Positions 1-12,006 of a DNA stretch of 64,000 bases are shown here, one piece after another. The position numbers were made by a program, and so were the translations under genes. Location of the stretch: contig NC_068560.1 of NCBI RefSeq assembly GCF_022201045.2, positions 26,181,501 to 26,245,500 on the forward strand, read 5' to 3'. The notes below the pieces were generated by a model. That model searched no databases. It was given only the letters and a program-made list of their open reading frames with translations, and was not told the DNA's origin. The stretch's first letter is position 1. Each line of letters starts with the position of its first letter. This DNA is from Citrus sinensis. Taxonomy: Eukaryota; Streptophyta; Magnoliopsida; Sapindales; Rutaceae.

Positions 1-1995
1 TATCCTCGCCGATACAGTACCCCATCGATCATCGTGTATCTCGAGGCCTGAGCTCTAATCTTCCGAGCTCGCAGCTTATGTGGTGGTAATACCCCGTCTC
101 TAAGGTATGAAACTATCGGGTCCCTCCACGAGCATTTTTGTTCTATCCGCAACACCCCCAAATTCTGCTCGATGCTTGGGGTGGACTTCATTTCTAGAGG
201 GACCGACTTTGGCATTTTTGGGTCGGCTACTGCTGCCATCCTAGCCAAAATGTCTGCTCGACTATTCTGCTCCCTGGGGATTTGTACCACCTCCACTGCT
301 TCGAACTTCCCCATCATCTGCCTGACTATCTTCAGGTACTGTTCCATCTTCTCCTCTCTTGGTTGGAATCTTTCACTGACATGATTCGCAACCAGCTGGG
401 AATCAGTTCTGATCTTAACTCTGTCTGCTTTCACGGCCCTAGCCAATTCCAGGCCTGCTATCAAGGCTTCGTACTTTGCCTGGTTATTTGTGGCTGCAAA
501 TTCCAACTTTACAGCATAAGAGATCTCCTCTCCCTCTGGGCCTTCCAGGACGATCCCTGCTCCTGAACCCCGCTCCCCTGATGACCCATCTACAGACATC
601 TGCCATACTTGAGTTTCGTCATTGCCTATAACTGCATCTTGTTGACCTAAGCATGTTTCGGGCTCTGTGAATTCAGCTACGAAATCGGCCATTGCCTGGG
701 CCTTTATCGCTGCGCGGGGTTTATAGTCTATGTCGAACTCGCTCAGCTCCACAGCCCACTTGACGAGTCGACCAGAGGCATCTGGCTTGTGCAGAGTTTG
801 ACGCAATGGCTGGTTTGTTATTACCGAGACCGGGAATGCTTGGAAATATGGCCTCAACTTCCGAGCAGCAACCACAAGGGCAAGTGCCCATTTCTCCAAC
901 GGTGGGTATCTGGTCTCCGCGTCGAGCAGGGCCTTGCTGGTGTAGTATATCGGATACTGAACTCCTTCTTCCTCTCTCACCAGAACAGAACTGGCGGCCC
1001 GATCCGATACCGCCAAATACAGATACAACTTGTTGATGCGAGATTCCGGTTCTCCTCGTTCTACGACCAGGATCCTTGCTCGATCAACTTTACCACGACC
1101 AGGAGGTCTCCTAGTAATGCTTCTTCTCCAGATGTCCCTGCACACACAGACAAGTCAGAGTACGCCGGTTGTTCTCCCGGCGCAAACCCTCCGACGCTCA
1201 AGTAAGATATGAAGGTTCGGGGAACGTATGCCACAGGTCTTATGGCTTTTTTGTGGTTTCCTCTTTTATCTTGAAAATGCTCACCCTTTTACCTTCGTTG
1301 GCTACCTTTTTATAGGCTCCCTCTGAATCCCAGTTTTCCGCCTTTTTCGAGGCGGTCTGGGGCTCTGACTGCTGCGGTATGGGCAAACGGGGGATCTTGC
1401 GTGTTACGCCACGGTTCAGGGGAAAGCGTGGCTGTCGTGGTTCTGTGAGATCTTGCGTGTTACGCCACGATTCAGGGGAAAGCGTGGCTGTCGTGGTTCT
1501 GTGAGATCTTGCGTGTTACGCCACGGCTCAGGAGAAAGCGTGGATGTCGTGGTTCTGTGAGATCTTGCGTGTTACGCCACGGCTCAGGAGAAAGCGTGGA
1601 TGTCGTGCCTAGATTCTCGGGCTGGAGAGCATGTCTTGCCAACTGCCGTCGACCGGGTCTCCTCGCCCATCGACCTCTAGCCGGAATGGCCGTCTACCTT
1701 TTATAGGGAATTGGCCTCGCGGATGACAACATCGTGGACGAGCAGGATATTTCTGCTCCTGTTCCTCCGCGTGCCAGGCTTTTATGGAACACACCGGTTC
1801 GCAGAGCTCTGCCATCAGATATCTGCTCGTCATTCCTGGTCTCGTCGACATATTTATCCCAAACAGTATCTCTCCCAAACAACATGCACCATAATTGTTG
1901 TTCTGTTCAGCACAGTGGTATGCTGCTAGAAATTTTATGTGCATTTCTCCTTGTTATACACCAAAAATCAGCACGACATTTAATGTTGCCTAACA
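1..1995 (-). mobile_element. Ty3/gypsy LTR retrotransposon (Tat-like), broken remnant
   Basis: Read on the minus strand, about 1-1080 encodes the end of the reverse transcriptase region, an RNase H, a second archaeal-type RNase H and the very start of the integrase. The double RNase H is known for the Tat/Ogre lineage. To its right, about 1100-1995, lies what looks like the 5' LTR: on minus it starts near TGTTAGG, has a TATA-like box (cctataaaagg, about 1698-1707) and carries GC-rich 56-bp repeats. The element is incomplete, has several breaks and runs off the left edge of the window. It is an old fossil. LTR borders are approximate because the partner LTR is outside the window. Confidence 0.8.
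1393..1607. repeat. Four tandem 56-bp repeats inside the gypsy LTR
   Basis: Copies begin at 1393, 1449, 1505 and 1561, each opening with gatcttgcgtgttacgccac. The last copy lacks its final bases. Each unit holds a short inverted repeat (gccacg ... cgtggc) that could fold as a hairpin. Copies differ at only a few sites, and copies 3 and 4 are the most alike, so the array grew by local duplication. There are no spacers, so this is not a CRISPR array. Confidence 0.93.
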
Positions 1996-2316
1996 GTTAT
2001 TCGGTTCCATAACAAAGCCATTGATCGAAGCAGTTCTGCTGCGACACACAAAGACACTGGACACGGATGCAACTCATATGCAAAGTCTAGAAGACTTGAG
2101 AATCCTGCTCCTGGAAAACGGCGAAAACACTGATCAAGGCAGCAACCAACAAGCAGTCCCTAGGGCCAGCGGCTTAAGGCTGCTTATAAGTTATCCAACA
2201 ACAGTTCATTACTTTTGGAGAAAAGTTGATGTCAAATTCATGAGACCAGTGTTTGGTGGACGTGGGTTCGTGCCGTTTGTGCCTAGTAGTCCAACAGATG
2301 CAGTTGATGAAGCTTC

Positions 2317-4325
2317 TTGAATCAGAAGGTTAACCATTTAGTTGCAATATTATCATATTTATCGATGTTCAGGGGAAGGATTTCTGGGTGGGCATATCGG
2401 CTACTCTCTTTCGGAGTTAAGTTAGTACTCATTCGGCATGTGCTTTCATCTATGTCGCTTCATCTTTTTCATGTCCTGCGGCCACCTGCTACGGTCATTT
2501 AGATCCTTGAGAGGTTATTTACCAGATTCTTATGGAGTGATATTGATTCTTGATGGCGCATTCGTTGGTGCAGATGGCCATCTGTCTGTTTTCCAATGGC
2601 GGAGGGTGGTCTTGGAGTCTGTTCCTTTTCTAATTTGGCCGATGGTTTCGAGATGAAGCTATGGTGGCGGTTTCGAGACCAATACTCGCTTTGGGCTTCT
2701 TTCATGAAATCTAAATACTGTAAAATTGAGCATTCAAGTATGGTTCAATTTCGCTATCCTGCCTCTCCTCTGTAGAGAAGATTATGCTCTATTCATTGCA
2801 TTGCTGAACCTTATATTCGTTGGTTGGTTAGATCGGGTGATAGTAGTTTTTGGTATGATTGCTGGCTTGACTTTATGCCTCTCTTTCATTTTAATCCTTC
2901 AGCAGCTTCTATGGCCCCAATATCTTCTTTTTAGTGTGGTGTGGATTGGGACAAGGGGAAGCTTTTATCAATATTGCAATCTTCAGCTGTTGAACAAATT
3001 GTGTTAGTACTTATTTCTGGTACTGGGTTAGATATACTCTGTTAGGTTATATCTAGGGATGGGAATTTTTCTCTAAGGAGTAACTGGGAATTTGTACGTG
3101 GGTCCCGTAGCTAAAATGAGGTCTTTTTTTTTTTTTAATTTGGCAACAACATATTCCTTCGCGGGTTTCTTTTTCCTTGTGACGTTTATTGAATGGTTTA
3201 TTGGCCACGGATGATGCTTTGTGCTTTAGGGGTTTTCACATAGTTTATCGGTGTCTTTGTAATCGGGATGTTGAAATTGTCAAACACTTATTTTTGGATT
3301 GCCCAGTGGCAGCAGGTTTGGCGGCAGTTTTACGCAATGATTGGTCGTTTATGTCTCCCTTTTTTTTCTCCTCATGCTTTGCTTAGTCACTGGCGATGGT
3401 GTTACTATCCTTTAAAATATATTCGAGTCATTCTCCCATCTTTCATTCTATGACATGTTTGGAAGGCTCGAAACACTCTCGGATACGATTCAGTTGCCTT
3501 TAATATGAACACTGTTATTTTTATAGTGCTCTTGGATATTAGGCTAGTTAGTGACACGTTTGGTTTCAAGACATCTCAGTTGAAAGGCATTTTGGACACT
3601 CAGATTGGGGAGGGATTGAGGATTATCATGTCTCCCCGTAGACCACCTCGATTGGTTTCTTGGATGAAACTGCCACCAGGGGTGGTGAAGTTGAGTATGG
3701 ATGGTTATTCTAAGGGAAACCCATACATGACTGCTACTGATGGTGTTTTGCGATATCATCAAGGCACGATATTAGCCGCTTTTGGTTTCTTTTTAGGGCA
3801 CTAATCTATTCTTTTTGTTGAATTAATGGCTATGTTAGAGGGTTTAAATCTTGCTGCTCAACTTTGTTTTTCTAATCTTGAGGTAGAATATGATTCATCC
3901 ACTGTATTTTCTTGGGCTAATTCAAGTAGTTTTGTGCGATGGGATTTTACTTACCTCGTTGGGCGTGCTCAGGCATTGGATTCTAGCTCATCTATTATTA
4001 TCATACATGTTTTTTGAGAAGCTACATCTATTGCTGATTTTATGGCCAATTGGACTAGTACTCATCAGACCTGTCAACGATTTTTTAATCTTCGTGATCT
4101 TCCAACCGGTTTATCAGGCATTCTTCATTTGGATACTCTTGGAATTCCATACATTCGGCATTAATTATCTTGATTTGAATTGGTTTTATTGGTTCACTAA
4201 GTTATTTGCTTTTCTTGGGAGGTTTTGGTTTATATCTCCCTTATTATGTTCTTTCATTGATTAATTTATTTATATGTAGAAGTCCGACCTAACCCCCCAC
4301 CCTCTTGGTGGATGTAATATTATAA
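2317..4325 (+). mobile_element. Decayed L1-type LINE, 3' part with RNase H
   Basis: Short plus-strand reading frames in series resemble the end of a plant L1 ORF2. Around 2340-2500 there is a thumb-like segment (RISGW ... RLLSF, then LIRHVLSSM). Around 2600-2720 comes the WWRFRDQYSLWASFM-like segment, and around 3190-3370 a zf-RVT-like segment. At 3650-4165 there is an RNase H-like domain opening with KLSMDGYSKGNP. The pieces lie in different frames with stops between them, so the copy is dead. The 3' UTR seems to end near 4320 in a T- and A-rich stretch. The 5' end is missing or unrecognisable. Confidence 0.75.
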
Positions 4326-4669
4326 AATCCATGAAGAAACGTCAATAATTTTTAATTTGTTTAATTAATTTTACAATTTTGGTGAAGTGAGAGTTTTTGT
4401 AATTAGCAGAACATTTTCTTCTCTCATGTATAAATTTTGCAGAGAAATTCCTTTAAATCTATATTGCTATAAAAAAATTTATTTGTAGCTAGCAATGGCT
4501 GCAGCCCTGCAGTGTCTTTACGCATTGCTTCTATGGAAGCAGGAAGCAGCTTGTATGATTCATTGCTTGCTCTTTTACTTCTCATTTACCCTATATATAT
4601 ATATATATACTGACAAAAATTCTATGTTTCTATTTGCTGGAAATGTTTACCGGCCAAGATTATGTTGTT
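4326..4669. other. Intergenic, no gene recognised
   Basis: AT-rich sequence with a short (TA)n run near 4594-4608. A small open frame starts at 4495, but it has no intron signals or family resemblance that I can support. Its 3' part is interrupted by the hAT insertion that follows. Confidence 0.5.
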
Positions 4670-4677
4670 GCTGTGGA

Positions 4678-5576
4678 CAGAGGTGGACCCAAAACTTAAT
4701 ATTATTCCAGGCTAAATTTTAAAATTTATATTTTGAAGGAAACATAAAAATTTATATATAAAAATAAGTACATTAAATAAGAAGGAATACCAAAAATCTT
4801 ATCACTCTAAATATGTACTATATATGAAAATAATTATAAAAAAGAGTAGAAAATATAAGGCAACTCAAATATGAAAATACTATTTTTCAATTATAGAATC
4901 TGACATTGCAACCTATAATAACATGTAATTATATAAGGATTAAAAAATCAATTAAGAATTTCAAATTAAAATAGATCAATACATGAAATTACAATCAATT
5001 AAAAATTACAAGTAAAACTTTTATGTTTGAAGTGAAGTACCAAATTACCAGACTTAATAAATTAAACAGTTAAAAATTTATCTATCCTTTCAAATTATAA
5101 AAGTATTATTAGTCAAGGTTTCAATAATAAACTAAATTCAATTGAAAATAATATAATTGAATTAGGGACATATTTATAAATAAAATAAAAACTCTATTTT
5201 TGTAAAAAAAATTGATGAAAACATAAGGGTAATTGAGTTAGGACATATTTAAATATAAAATAAAAACTCTATTGTTATACTAAATTGATGAAAATATAAG
5301 GGTAATTCGGTAGAGACCTATTTGAATATAATATAGAAACCTTATTGTTATACTAAATTGATATAAAAATAAAAGTAATTAGTTAGGGACGTATTTGAAT
5401 ATAAAATAAAAACTCTATTGTTATACTAAATTGATGAAAACATAAAGGTAATTAAGTTAGGGATATATATGAAAATAAAATAAAAATTTTATTATTTTAC
5501 TAAATTAATGAAAAAATAAGGGGTATAAACGGTTTTTTCTGGACTAGACCGGGCTTCACGTTTAGGTCCGCCACTG
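4678..5576. mobile_element. Non-autonomous hAT element, 899 bp
   Basis: The ends are imperfect terminal inverted repeats: cagaggtggaccca on the left and, in reverse complement, cagtggcggaccta on the right (11 of 14 match). The element is flanked on both sides by the same 8-bp direct repeat gctgtgga (4670-4677 and 5577-5584), the target-site size of the hAT superfamily. CAG-starting ends with GTGGCGGA are common in plant hAT derivatives. There is no coding capacity. The inside is AT-rich with about five degenerate 73-75-bp tandem repeats. Confidence 0.88.
5162..5525. repeat. About five 73-75-bp tandem repeats inside the hAT element
   Basis: Units begin near 5162, 5238, 5311, 5383 and 5457, each with a gttagggacatattt-like opening, then aaaataaaaactctattgtt, then aaattgatgaaaacataa. 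Copies are diverged by single changes and short indels. They probably arose within this element, since I see no copies elsewhere in the window. Confidence 0.8.
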
Positions 5577-5584
5577 GCTGTGGA

Positions 5585-6041
5585 TTAAAATTATCATGCT
5601 TTGGATTACAGTTATCATACCTTAAATGATCTTACCGGGAGATAAGGTGAGAATATCTTTTTATCCCCGACATGTCATCCTTATTCATAATGGGTAGTTG
5701 ACAGGACATATAAGACAACTAGAAAGGAGTAATAGGTCATAAAATAATCACGATGTTGATGAAAAAAAGTATATTATTCCGACATGCCATTCCATTATAT
5801 CTTTATCTACGGATATGTCGTGTATGTTCATGATAATAGAGCAACATGTCGTATATTACTAAAATTATAGAACACTGCATCGACTTAAATGTTGCGGCAT
5901 GCCTCCCCATGCTTCCTCCTAAAACCCTTTAATTCAACAAAACCTCTCTCTCTTGCTCTCATGATCTGAATGAGATAATAATCATTGATCATTACGTAGG
6001 GGTTTGAATTCTTATTTCTTTTGTCACAAAAGAAATAAAAA
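5585..6041 (+). promoter_or_regulatory. Upstream region of the mL45-like gene
   Basis: This is the only gap between the hAT element and the mL45-like start codon at 6042, so it should hold the promoter and 5' leader. A CT-rich run (cctctctctcttgctctc, 5943-5960) is typical of plant leaders. I see no clear TATA box. Confidence 0.4.
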
Positions 6042-9000
6042 ATGGCATTTTTAAGAAGATTACAGAATCATGCTCTGAATAGAACGGTTGGGGTTTCAGA
6101 ATCTGCGTATCTGTAAGTGACCTTAATTTTTGAGTAATATCTGTTTGGTTCCGCGGAAAATGCAAGAAAGTTCTGATTTTGAGTATAAAACTTTTCTCTT
6201 TATTGTTTTTAGGAAGGACCCACTTTCTCATTTGGCTCATTGTTCAACGCATTTGATACTATTCATATATTTGTGTGACATCGTCCGTTTTCTTTGAGTA
6301 TAGAGTAAATGTGTTTGCATATTGAAGTTGAAATTTTTTTCATTTAGTTGAAGTCATTTTCATGTAAAGTTCATGTCTGTAGGCTTGGGAGCCCAAGAAG
6401 TTATTCAGGTGGTGTTTCAATTGGTAATTTTAAACAATGACTTACTACCTGAATTGCTCTTCATTATTGTTACTTTCATGCATGTTTTTTCTAAATGATT
6501 TGATGCACAAGCCTTTCCATCATTCATATGACATTCTGTATGGGCAGTTCCTGAAATTTACAGCCAGAATATTTCCTCTTGCTTATGTAAGGACCACGGC
6601 GCTCTTCCCTGGACCCATGGAAGCACAATGACACTCCGTTCTTCATTGGTAACTTTCTGTGAAAATACATATTAGAGTGATTGGGTTTTACTGTTAGTTT
6701 ATGATTGTATCTCTAGAGTCTGGGCTGATGTCTGTTTTGAATGTTCAAATTTAAAGATATTTAAAACGTTGTATTGCTTTTTCCTTATGTTAGGCTCCCA
6801 AATCACTGATCTATTTGAATGAAAAAAGGTTTGCAACTGCACAACCAAAAGCGCCTGCACAAGCACGGCAGATGGTGTGTTATCTTTACCTTGATATGTA
6901 AATAAGTGAACTTTTCTCCTTGTCACTTTTTTGCTTCTGTCAAACATGGTGAATTTTAATCACAAGCAAATGCTTTCTTAAGCAGGGTGCCCTTAAAGTG
7001 TCCATTTCGAGCCCTGGATTCATCTATGAGCCTTATGCACCTCGTGAAGCTATCCCATTTTGGCGGAGGTTAGTTGGATTTCAAGTGAGTTTTAAATTTG
7101 GTTTCCCAAGCTTATGTTTTTAAAAAAAAATTATTTCACCAGATAGGAGTGACTAGAATAATCCTTTAAATTAGTTGGCAGTATTTTGAGAAATTTCTCA
7201 TCAGCTATGTGTAGCTTTTATGTGCATTGCTTATCTTTGAGGATTCAAAATTTCTCTCATATATCGTGAAACTTTTTCAAATTAACGTCCATTTTGGTTG
7301 AAGGGAAAAATAGTCCTTTTAATTAATCTTGAGAGTTGAGATACGATTTTAGAAATGCTGCTGCTAAGGATTCTATCAGTTTGGACAGCATACTCACTCC
7401 TCGTTTTGCATTTCCAAATCTTCTATTCTCCACTTCTTATGGACATGGTAAGAGGAAATAAAAAGCTTATACTGTATTATTCTGGAGAAACAGTAGGGAA
7501 AACTAGTCAAATTCGCTAATTTTTCTGTAGGAAAATTTTAGACTCTGTAGGCTGGTGTCATTCTTTATTCACTTACCTTTTCTAGTTATTCTGAAGAATC
7601 TATTATATGTTTCTGTCCTTGTCCCTGATAGATTGTTTGTTGTTTTGTAACAGATGGTTCACAAGAGATGGCTGGAGAAGAACGAAAGATGATATCATTC
7701 TAGAGGTGAAGTTCTTATGTTCTGCCTATAATTTGTCATAAATTCTTGTTCAATCCATTTCTTTGTCTTCTATAATTATGCAATGGTTGGCACCTCAAAC
7801 CAGAATGCTCTATTGCCCTCCTCTCACCCTTTCTCTTTTCAGTTCCTCAATTGGTTTGTATAAGAATTGAATTTTATGACCCAAAAAAGAGAGAGAAATT
7901 GAAGCTGATCCTTCACCTCCTCTTCTGATGTCATGTGTGTCCTGTTGGGCTTCAAATATTTTGGTAGTTGCCTTGAGTTATTTATGTCTCTACTTTATTT
8001 GGTGTTTATATTAATCTTAAGGTTATCTGTTGAGTCACTCATTGATGCATGTACGACTTGTGTCCTCGAGGAACTCAACTCGGTGACACTTTTGACATCA
8101 CTACTGTCAAGTTTATTTGTGTGTCCAAATTTTAATTTGCAGCTCAAAAGTGCCTATGTGATTGCAAAGTTGAGGAAATCTGGTTATTCAAAACAGAAAT
8201 TCTACACAGAGGCTGTAGACTTGTATAAGGAGGTATGTTTTGTAATATTGTCTCCTTTTTCTAGAGATTAGGGATGTCTATTTGTTTGTAAAGGTTGCAT
8301 GGTACAGAATCAAATTTGAGAGCAAAAACCCTTTTTTTATTTATTTATTTTGGTGAACAAAGTCTATAATGGAATTGTCATTCATGTAACTACATGAAAA
8401 ATTTATACATTCCTAGAGGTAAATTTCCTTTGTTCTTAATTAATACAAATTGACCTCATTAGTGAGGCTTTGTCTGGCAGAAGAAAGTCAAGGATTCAAC
8501 TCTGTTTAAATGATGGAATTGTATAAACTTTTCTATTTTATGTATTCTTCCAAAACCAGAAAATATAGAACAAATTGTTTCCCGTGAGTCTAATGCTGTA
8601 CCTTTCCTTTTTATCTTTATTAGCATTCTGGTGATGTGATACGATTTTTTTTTTTTTTTTTGGAATCGATATTGGATTTTCTCTGTGCATGATGATGAAT
8701 GTGTTTCTTTTCCAGATAAACACTTTGATGGCAAATGGTGACAAAACATCATTAAGGAAAGCTGTTACGGAGAAAATGTATTCTGTATGCTTCTATTCTA
8801 TTTTTTTGCTCTTTTTTTCTTTTCTGTTTTTTTTTTAAAAGAGTCCCATTTTGAAAATTTGCTACTTAGAATGTTAGCTTCCACCCAAATTTTACATAGC
8901 ATATTGTTTAACTTCTGAGTCACTAACTACGGTTGTCTAATAACAGGCACTTAAGAACGAAATTAAACAAAGAGAATCCATGTGGAGTTCAGTTAATTGG

Positions 9001-10415
9001 GAATTGATTGAACCAATTATAAAGATGCGAACACTGCGTGCTCGGCTGGCAAGTGTTATTTTCAATTTTTAAAATTATAAGCCAGTTTCTTTGAACTGAG
9101 ACAATAATGCATCCCTTTACTTTTATGAGTTAAAACCTTCTTTTCTTTTATCATTTACAGATTGGTGTTGATCGAAATGACCTCAATAAAGTTTTCGTAC
9201 AGCTTACGCTCGAGTTTTTGGCGAAGCAGGTGCACTGTCCATATTAATTAATATTCTTTCTTATTTAATTGTATCTTAAATTCTTTTTAATGGCAATCAA
9301 GTGCCCAAATGGGCTTGTCCCATTCAAATTATAGTTCAGGCTGCGTAAAATTGACTGGTTAAATGAAGGGTTCTGATTTTTATTGTTTTTCAAAAGTGGT
9401 GGAGGCCTGTTGCTAAGTGACTGGTTATAGAGTGAAATTTGAAGGGAAAATTAAACAAAGCTAGGATTTAGGTCCCATAATTTGAGTTTTCATAATCTTC
9501 ATCTTCTATTAATATGTTTATTTAGTATTATAATGCTATGTATTTTTTATATTCACCATATCATAGATATCTTTATGCATTTAGACATCTTTGGAAAATC
9601 AAGTTATCACACTGTACATAGCATTTGCTACGTATTGATTTATGCATTGCACACTTTCTTCTTTTTTGTTTGGGAGCTAGTGATGGTTTATTTATTGTGT
9701 ACACCGGAATTTCTGGTTACATTTGACCGTAATTATTTCTTTTGCTTTTTGTTGAATATCCATTTGTTGAGAACTAGGCAAATTGTGTACCTCTTGTACT
9801 CTGCAGAAGTTTGAAGCATATGATTCAAAAGGTGTCACTGTTGCCGGAGATAAAACTAAGGAGGTAGTGTTTTCCTTTTTCATGGTTGCTTACAAAATTC
9901 TATTCAAATGTACTGTATATAGCATTTTTTGTTTATGAGTAAACAGCAATACAGGCATCAAAAGTTCAACAAGTTTTTCCTTTGTTCTGTGTAAATGTTT
10001 TTCTTGTGATGTTGGATTAGAAAGATCCAAGAATTTTTGCACAACTTTTAGGACAACAATCCATGTTGTGATGGATATTTGGAATACATTGTTTCCACTT
10101 TTAAGTCTGATGCTTTATTCACTAAGTTTCTTACCCTGACATTTTTAACTTCTGTTCTCTTGATTCCTCTGCAAGCGCGCTAACACATTAATGATTAGTC
10201 TAGTAATTTACAATTCGCTAATTTGAATCTAATTTGCCCTTTGGCTTATTTTTCATCATCTTACAGTAATACTAACATATATTTTTCATCCACTTACAGC
10301 ATTAACTGATGGTTTACATGCTTCTCAGGTTCTTGTCCGAGACATCTGGGTTTTTGAAAAATCTCTCTTTCATCCTGGGGCTTACTGGCGGCTGTGTGGG
10401 CGGATTAAAATCTAG
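6042..10415 (+). CDS. Mitochondrial large-subunit ribosomal protein mL45 / Tim44-like protein
   Basis: Exons I can support: 6042-6112, 6383-6423, 6794-6874, 6986-7068, 7654-7705, 8143-8232, 8716-8784, 8947-9048, 9161-9229, 9807-9863 and 10329-10415 (stop TAG 10413-10415). From 6794 on, every junction keeps frame. The joint between 6423 and 6794 does not, so a small exon is missing (a 57-nt candidate lies at about 6596-6652). The N-terminus (MAFLRRLQNHALNR) is Arg-rich and acid-free, like a mitochondrial presequence. Later parts include ELKSAYVIAKLRKSGYSK, ALKNEIKQRE and the C-terminal DIWVFEKSLFHPGAYWRLCGRI, matching the Tim44/MBA1-like fold of mL45, which tethers the ribosome to the inner membrane. 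The intron after 9048 starts with GC (gcaagt). About 275-295 residues are expected, a normal length. Confidence 0.85.
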
Positions 10416-11430
10416 TCTGGTGATCCTTTGAGTGGACAATAATTCTGTCATGCTGATGACCCAAGTACAATGTTATGTTTTGTTGCCCAATTTTGTATCT
10501 TATTTTTGTAATTTATTGAGTCCCTATAAAATAAAAAAATTTTCCTTGTGTTTTTTAATCAGTCGAGATCAGAATTCAGCGTAATAAGTTATCTCAGCTT
10601 CGTATTCTCCATTTTAATTACCTTCCGTAATGCAGTTCATTTTTGGGCGAGAATAACTGCATCAACAGATGATCTCAAAGTTGTGGCCGTGCATTTTTAT
10701 TTTGAGGAAAAATATAGATATAATGTTGGAGAGATTATCCTGTAAATATTGAAAACATTAGATTTGGGAAATCTTAAATATTATATCTTATAGATGAAAA
10801 GTTTATGGATAATTTTAGCAATTTACCTAACAATAAAGGTTTGATGTTGTAACAGAAGCTAAGAATCCAGAGATAAAAATCGCTCTTTATTTCTTTTTAA
10901 GTTTTATTTCTATTCTTTTTGTCTATTTTTATTTTTGTTTTGCTCAACTGCCCTTTGTTTTGCTCAGTTTAGCTAATTACTTAGCAGTTAGTTGTGTTAG
11001 TTGGCTTGTTACTTCAGCTGAGAGATTGAACACAGTGCTCCACAGAAGTGTAATTTCTGCAACTCTGGTGACATTATATAGGCTTGGATGGTATTTGCTT
11101 CAATTTGATAAGTGACCCATGCCAAGTTAGTGAAAATTGAAAAAGCTCTTCTCAATACAACAATCCTTCATAGAAAATCCATTTCAAAAATCTTTTTACC
11201 CTTCTTGTTTTCGTACAGAATCTTGTTGCTCTAAACAGAAGCTGGTTTGCCAGAAAACTTTTACAGTTCTGTCAAGCAGCAAAGAAAAGAACAAAACCTT
11301 TCCTAGTCAATTTATTCTCACAGCGCATTAACTTCTGCCAAGAAAGGCATCTTCTTAGCAGCCTTAACATTGATTTAACCGCTCCATTCACATTCACACA
11401 TCAAAAGGAAAAATATAATACGCTTGAGAA
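10416..11430. other. 3' UTR of mL45-like gene, then intergenic
   Basis: The first roughly 130 bases should be 3' UTR, with an aaaataaaa poly(A)-type signal near 10526-10537. The rest is AT-rich, and the short open frames at 10548 and 11137 look like chance. The last part (about 11340-11430) should hold the leader of the next gene. Confidence 0.5.
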
Positions 11431-12006
11431 ATGGATCAAAGGGAAAAGCAATTCCAATCTCTTAACATTTGCCGTAGGCTCTACAACCTCATGAAATTTT
11501 TAGCAAGGCACGCCCACAAGAGTATAATATCCAGCAGTTCTATGCCTCGCCAGATAGCTCAGGCACCAGCAGGATCCAATGAAGCCAGCTCTAAGAGTAC
11601 CCAAATGGTGCAACCCATGGCTCAAGCAACACCACCACATGAAGGTGAGCAAGCCAAGACCTCTAGCAATGAACAAGACATAGGCGGCAAGGGGGCATCC
11701 GAAATCGAACGCATTGGTGCTTCTACCACAGTTTCTCCTACACAATCTGAAGAGAAGAAGAAACTAGAAAAGGAAGCAACATTGCCACCAGATGCTTCTC
11801 AATCAAAAGCTCCAAAGAAAATGGTTAGCATAAATGAAAATATAGAGACAATCAAGATAAGCAAGAAGAAGAGCAAAAAGAAGAAAGAGCAAGAAGTGCC
11901 GGATGATTCAAAACCTTTGAAATCAATTTTAAAGGTGGCTTCAGATGTAGACAACAATTCAGACAGCCAAAGCGAAAGCCTTCTTAGTCGTGCAAATGCT
12001 GCATGA
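11431..12006 (+). CDS. Lysine-rich hydrophilic protein of unknown function, 191 aa
   Basis: Single-exon open frame from ATG 11431 to TGA 12004-12006. I do not recognise a named family. Residues 1-30 are basic with a short hydrophobic patch (RRLYNLMKFLARHAHK). Residues 31-128 are rich in Ser, Gln, Ala, Thr and Glu, probably disordered. Residues 129-140 (KKMVSINENIET) and 161-170 (KPLKSILKVA) are the least repetitive parts and look like short conserved motifs. Between them is a Lys cluster (KISKKKSKKKKEQ, 142-154) that would serve as a nuclear localisation signal. There is no signal peptide or membrane span. Codon use looks ordinary and the frame is long for such AT-rich DNA, so a real gene is likely. 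Its role is unknown. Confidence 0.6.
   Translation: MDQREKQFQSLNICRRLYNLMKFLARHAHKSIISSSSMPRQIAQAPAGSNEASSKSTQMVQPMAQATPPHEGEQAKTSSNEQDIGGKGASEIERIGASTTVSPTQSEEKKKLEKEATLPPDASQSKAPKKMVSINENIETIKISKKKSKKKKEQEVPDDSKPLKSILKVASDVDNNSDSQSESLLSRANAA

Noticed and set aside
1393-1607. CRISPR-like array
   Set aside because: Units are directly adjacent with no unique spacers, and the host is a plant; this is a simple tandem repeat in an LTR.
4495-4722. Possible small protein gene (MAAALQCLY...)
   Set aside because: No family resemblance; its end lies inside the hAT insertion.
9482-9814. 110-codon ORF inside the mL45-like gene
   Set aside because: Lies almost wholly in an intron; Phe/Leu/Ile-rich as expected from T-rich intron DNA.
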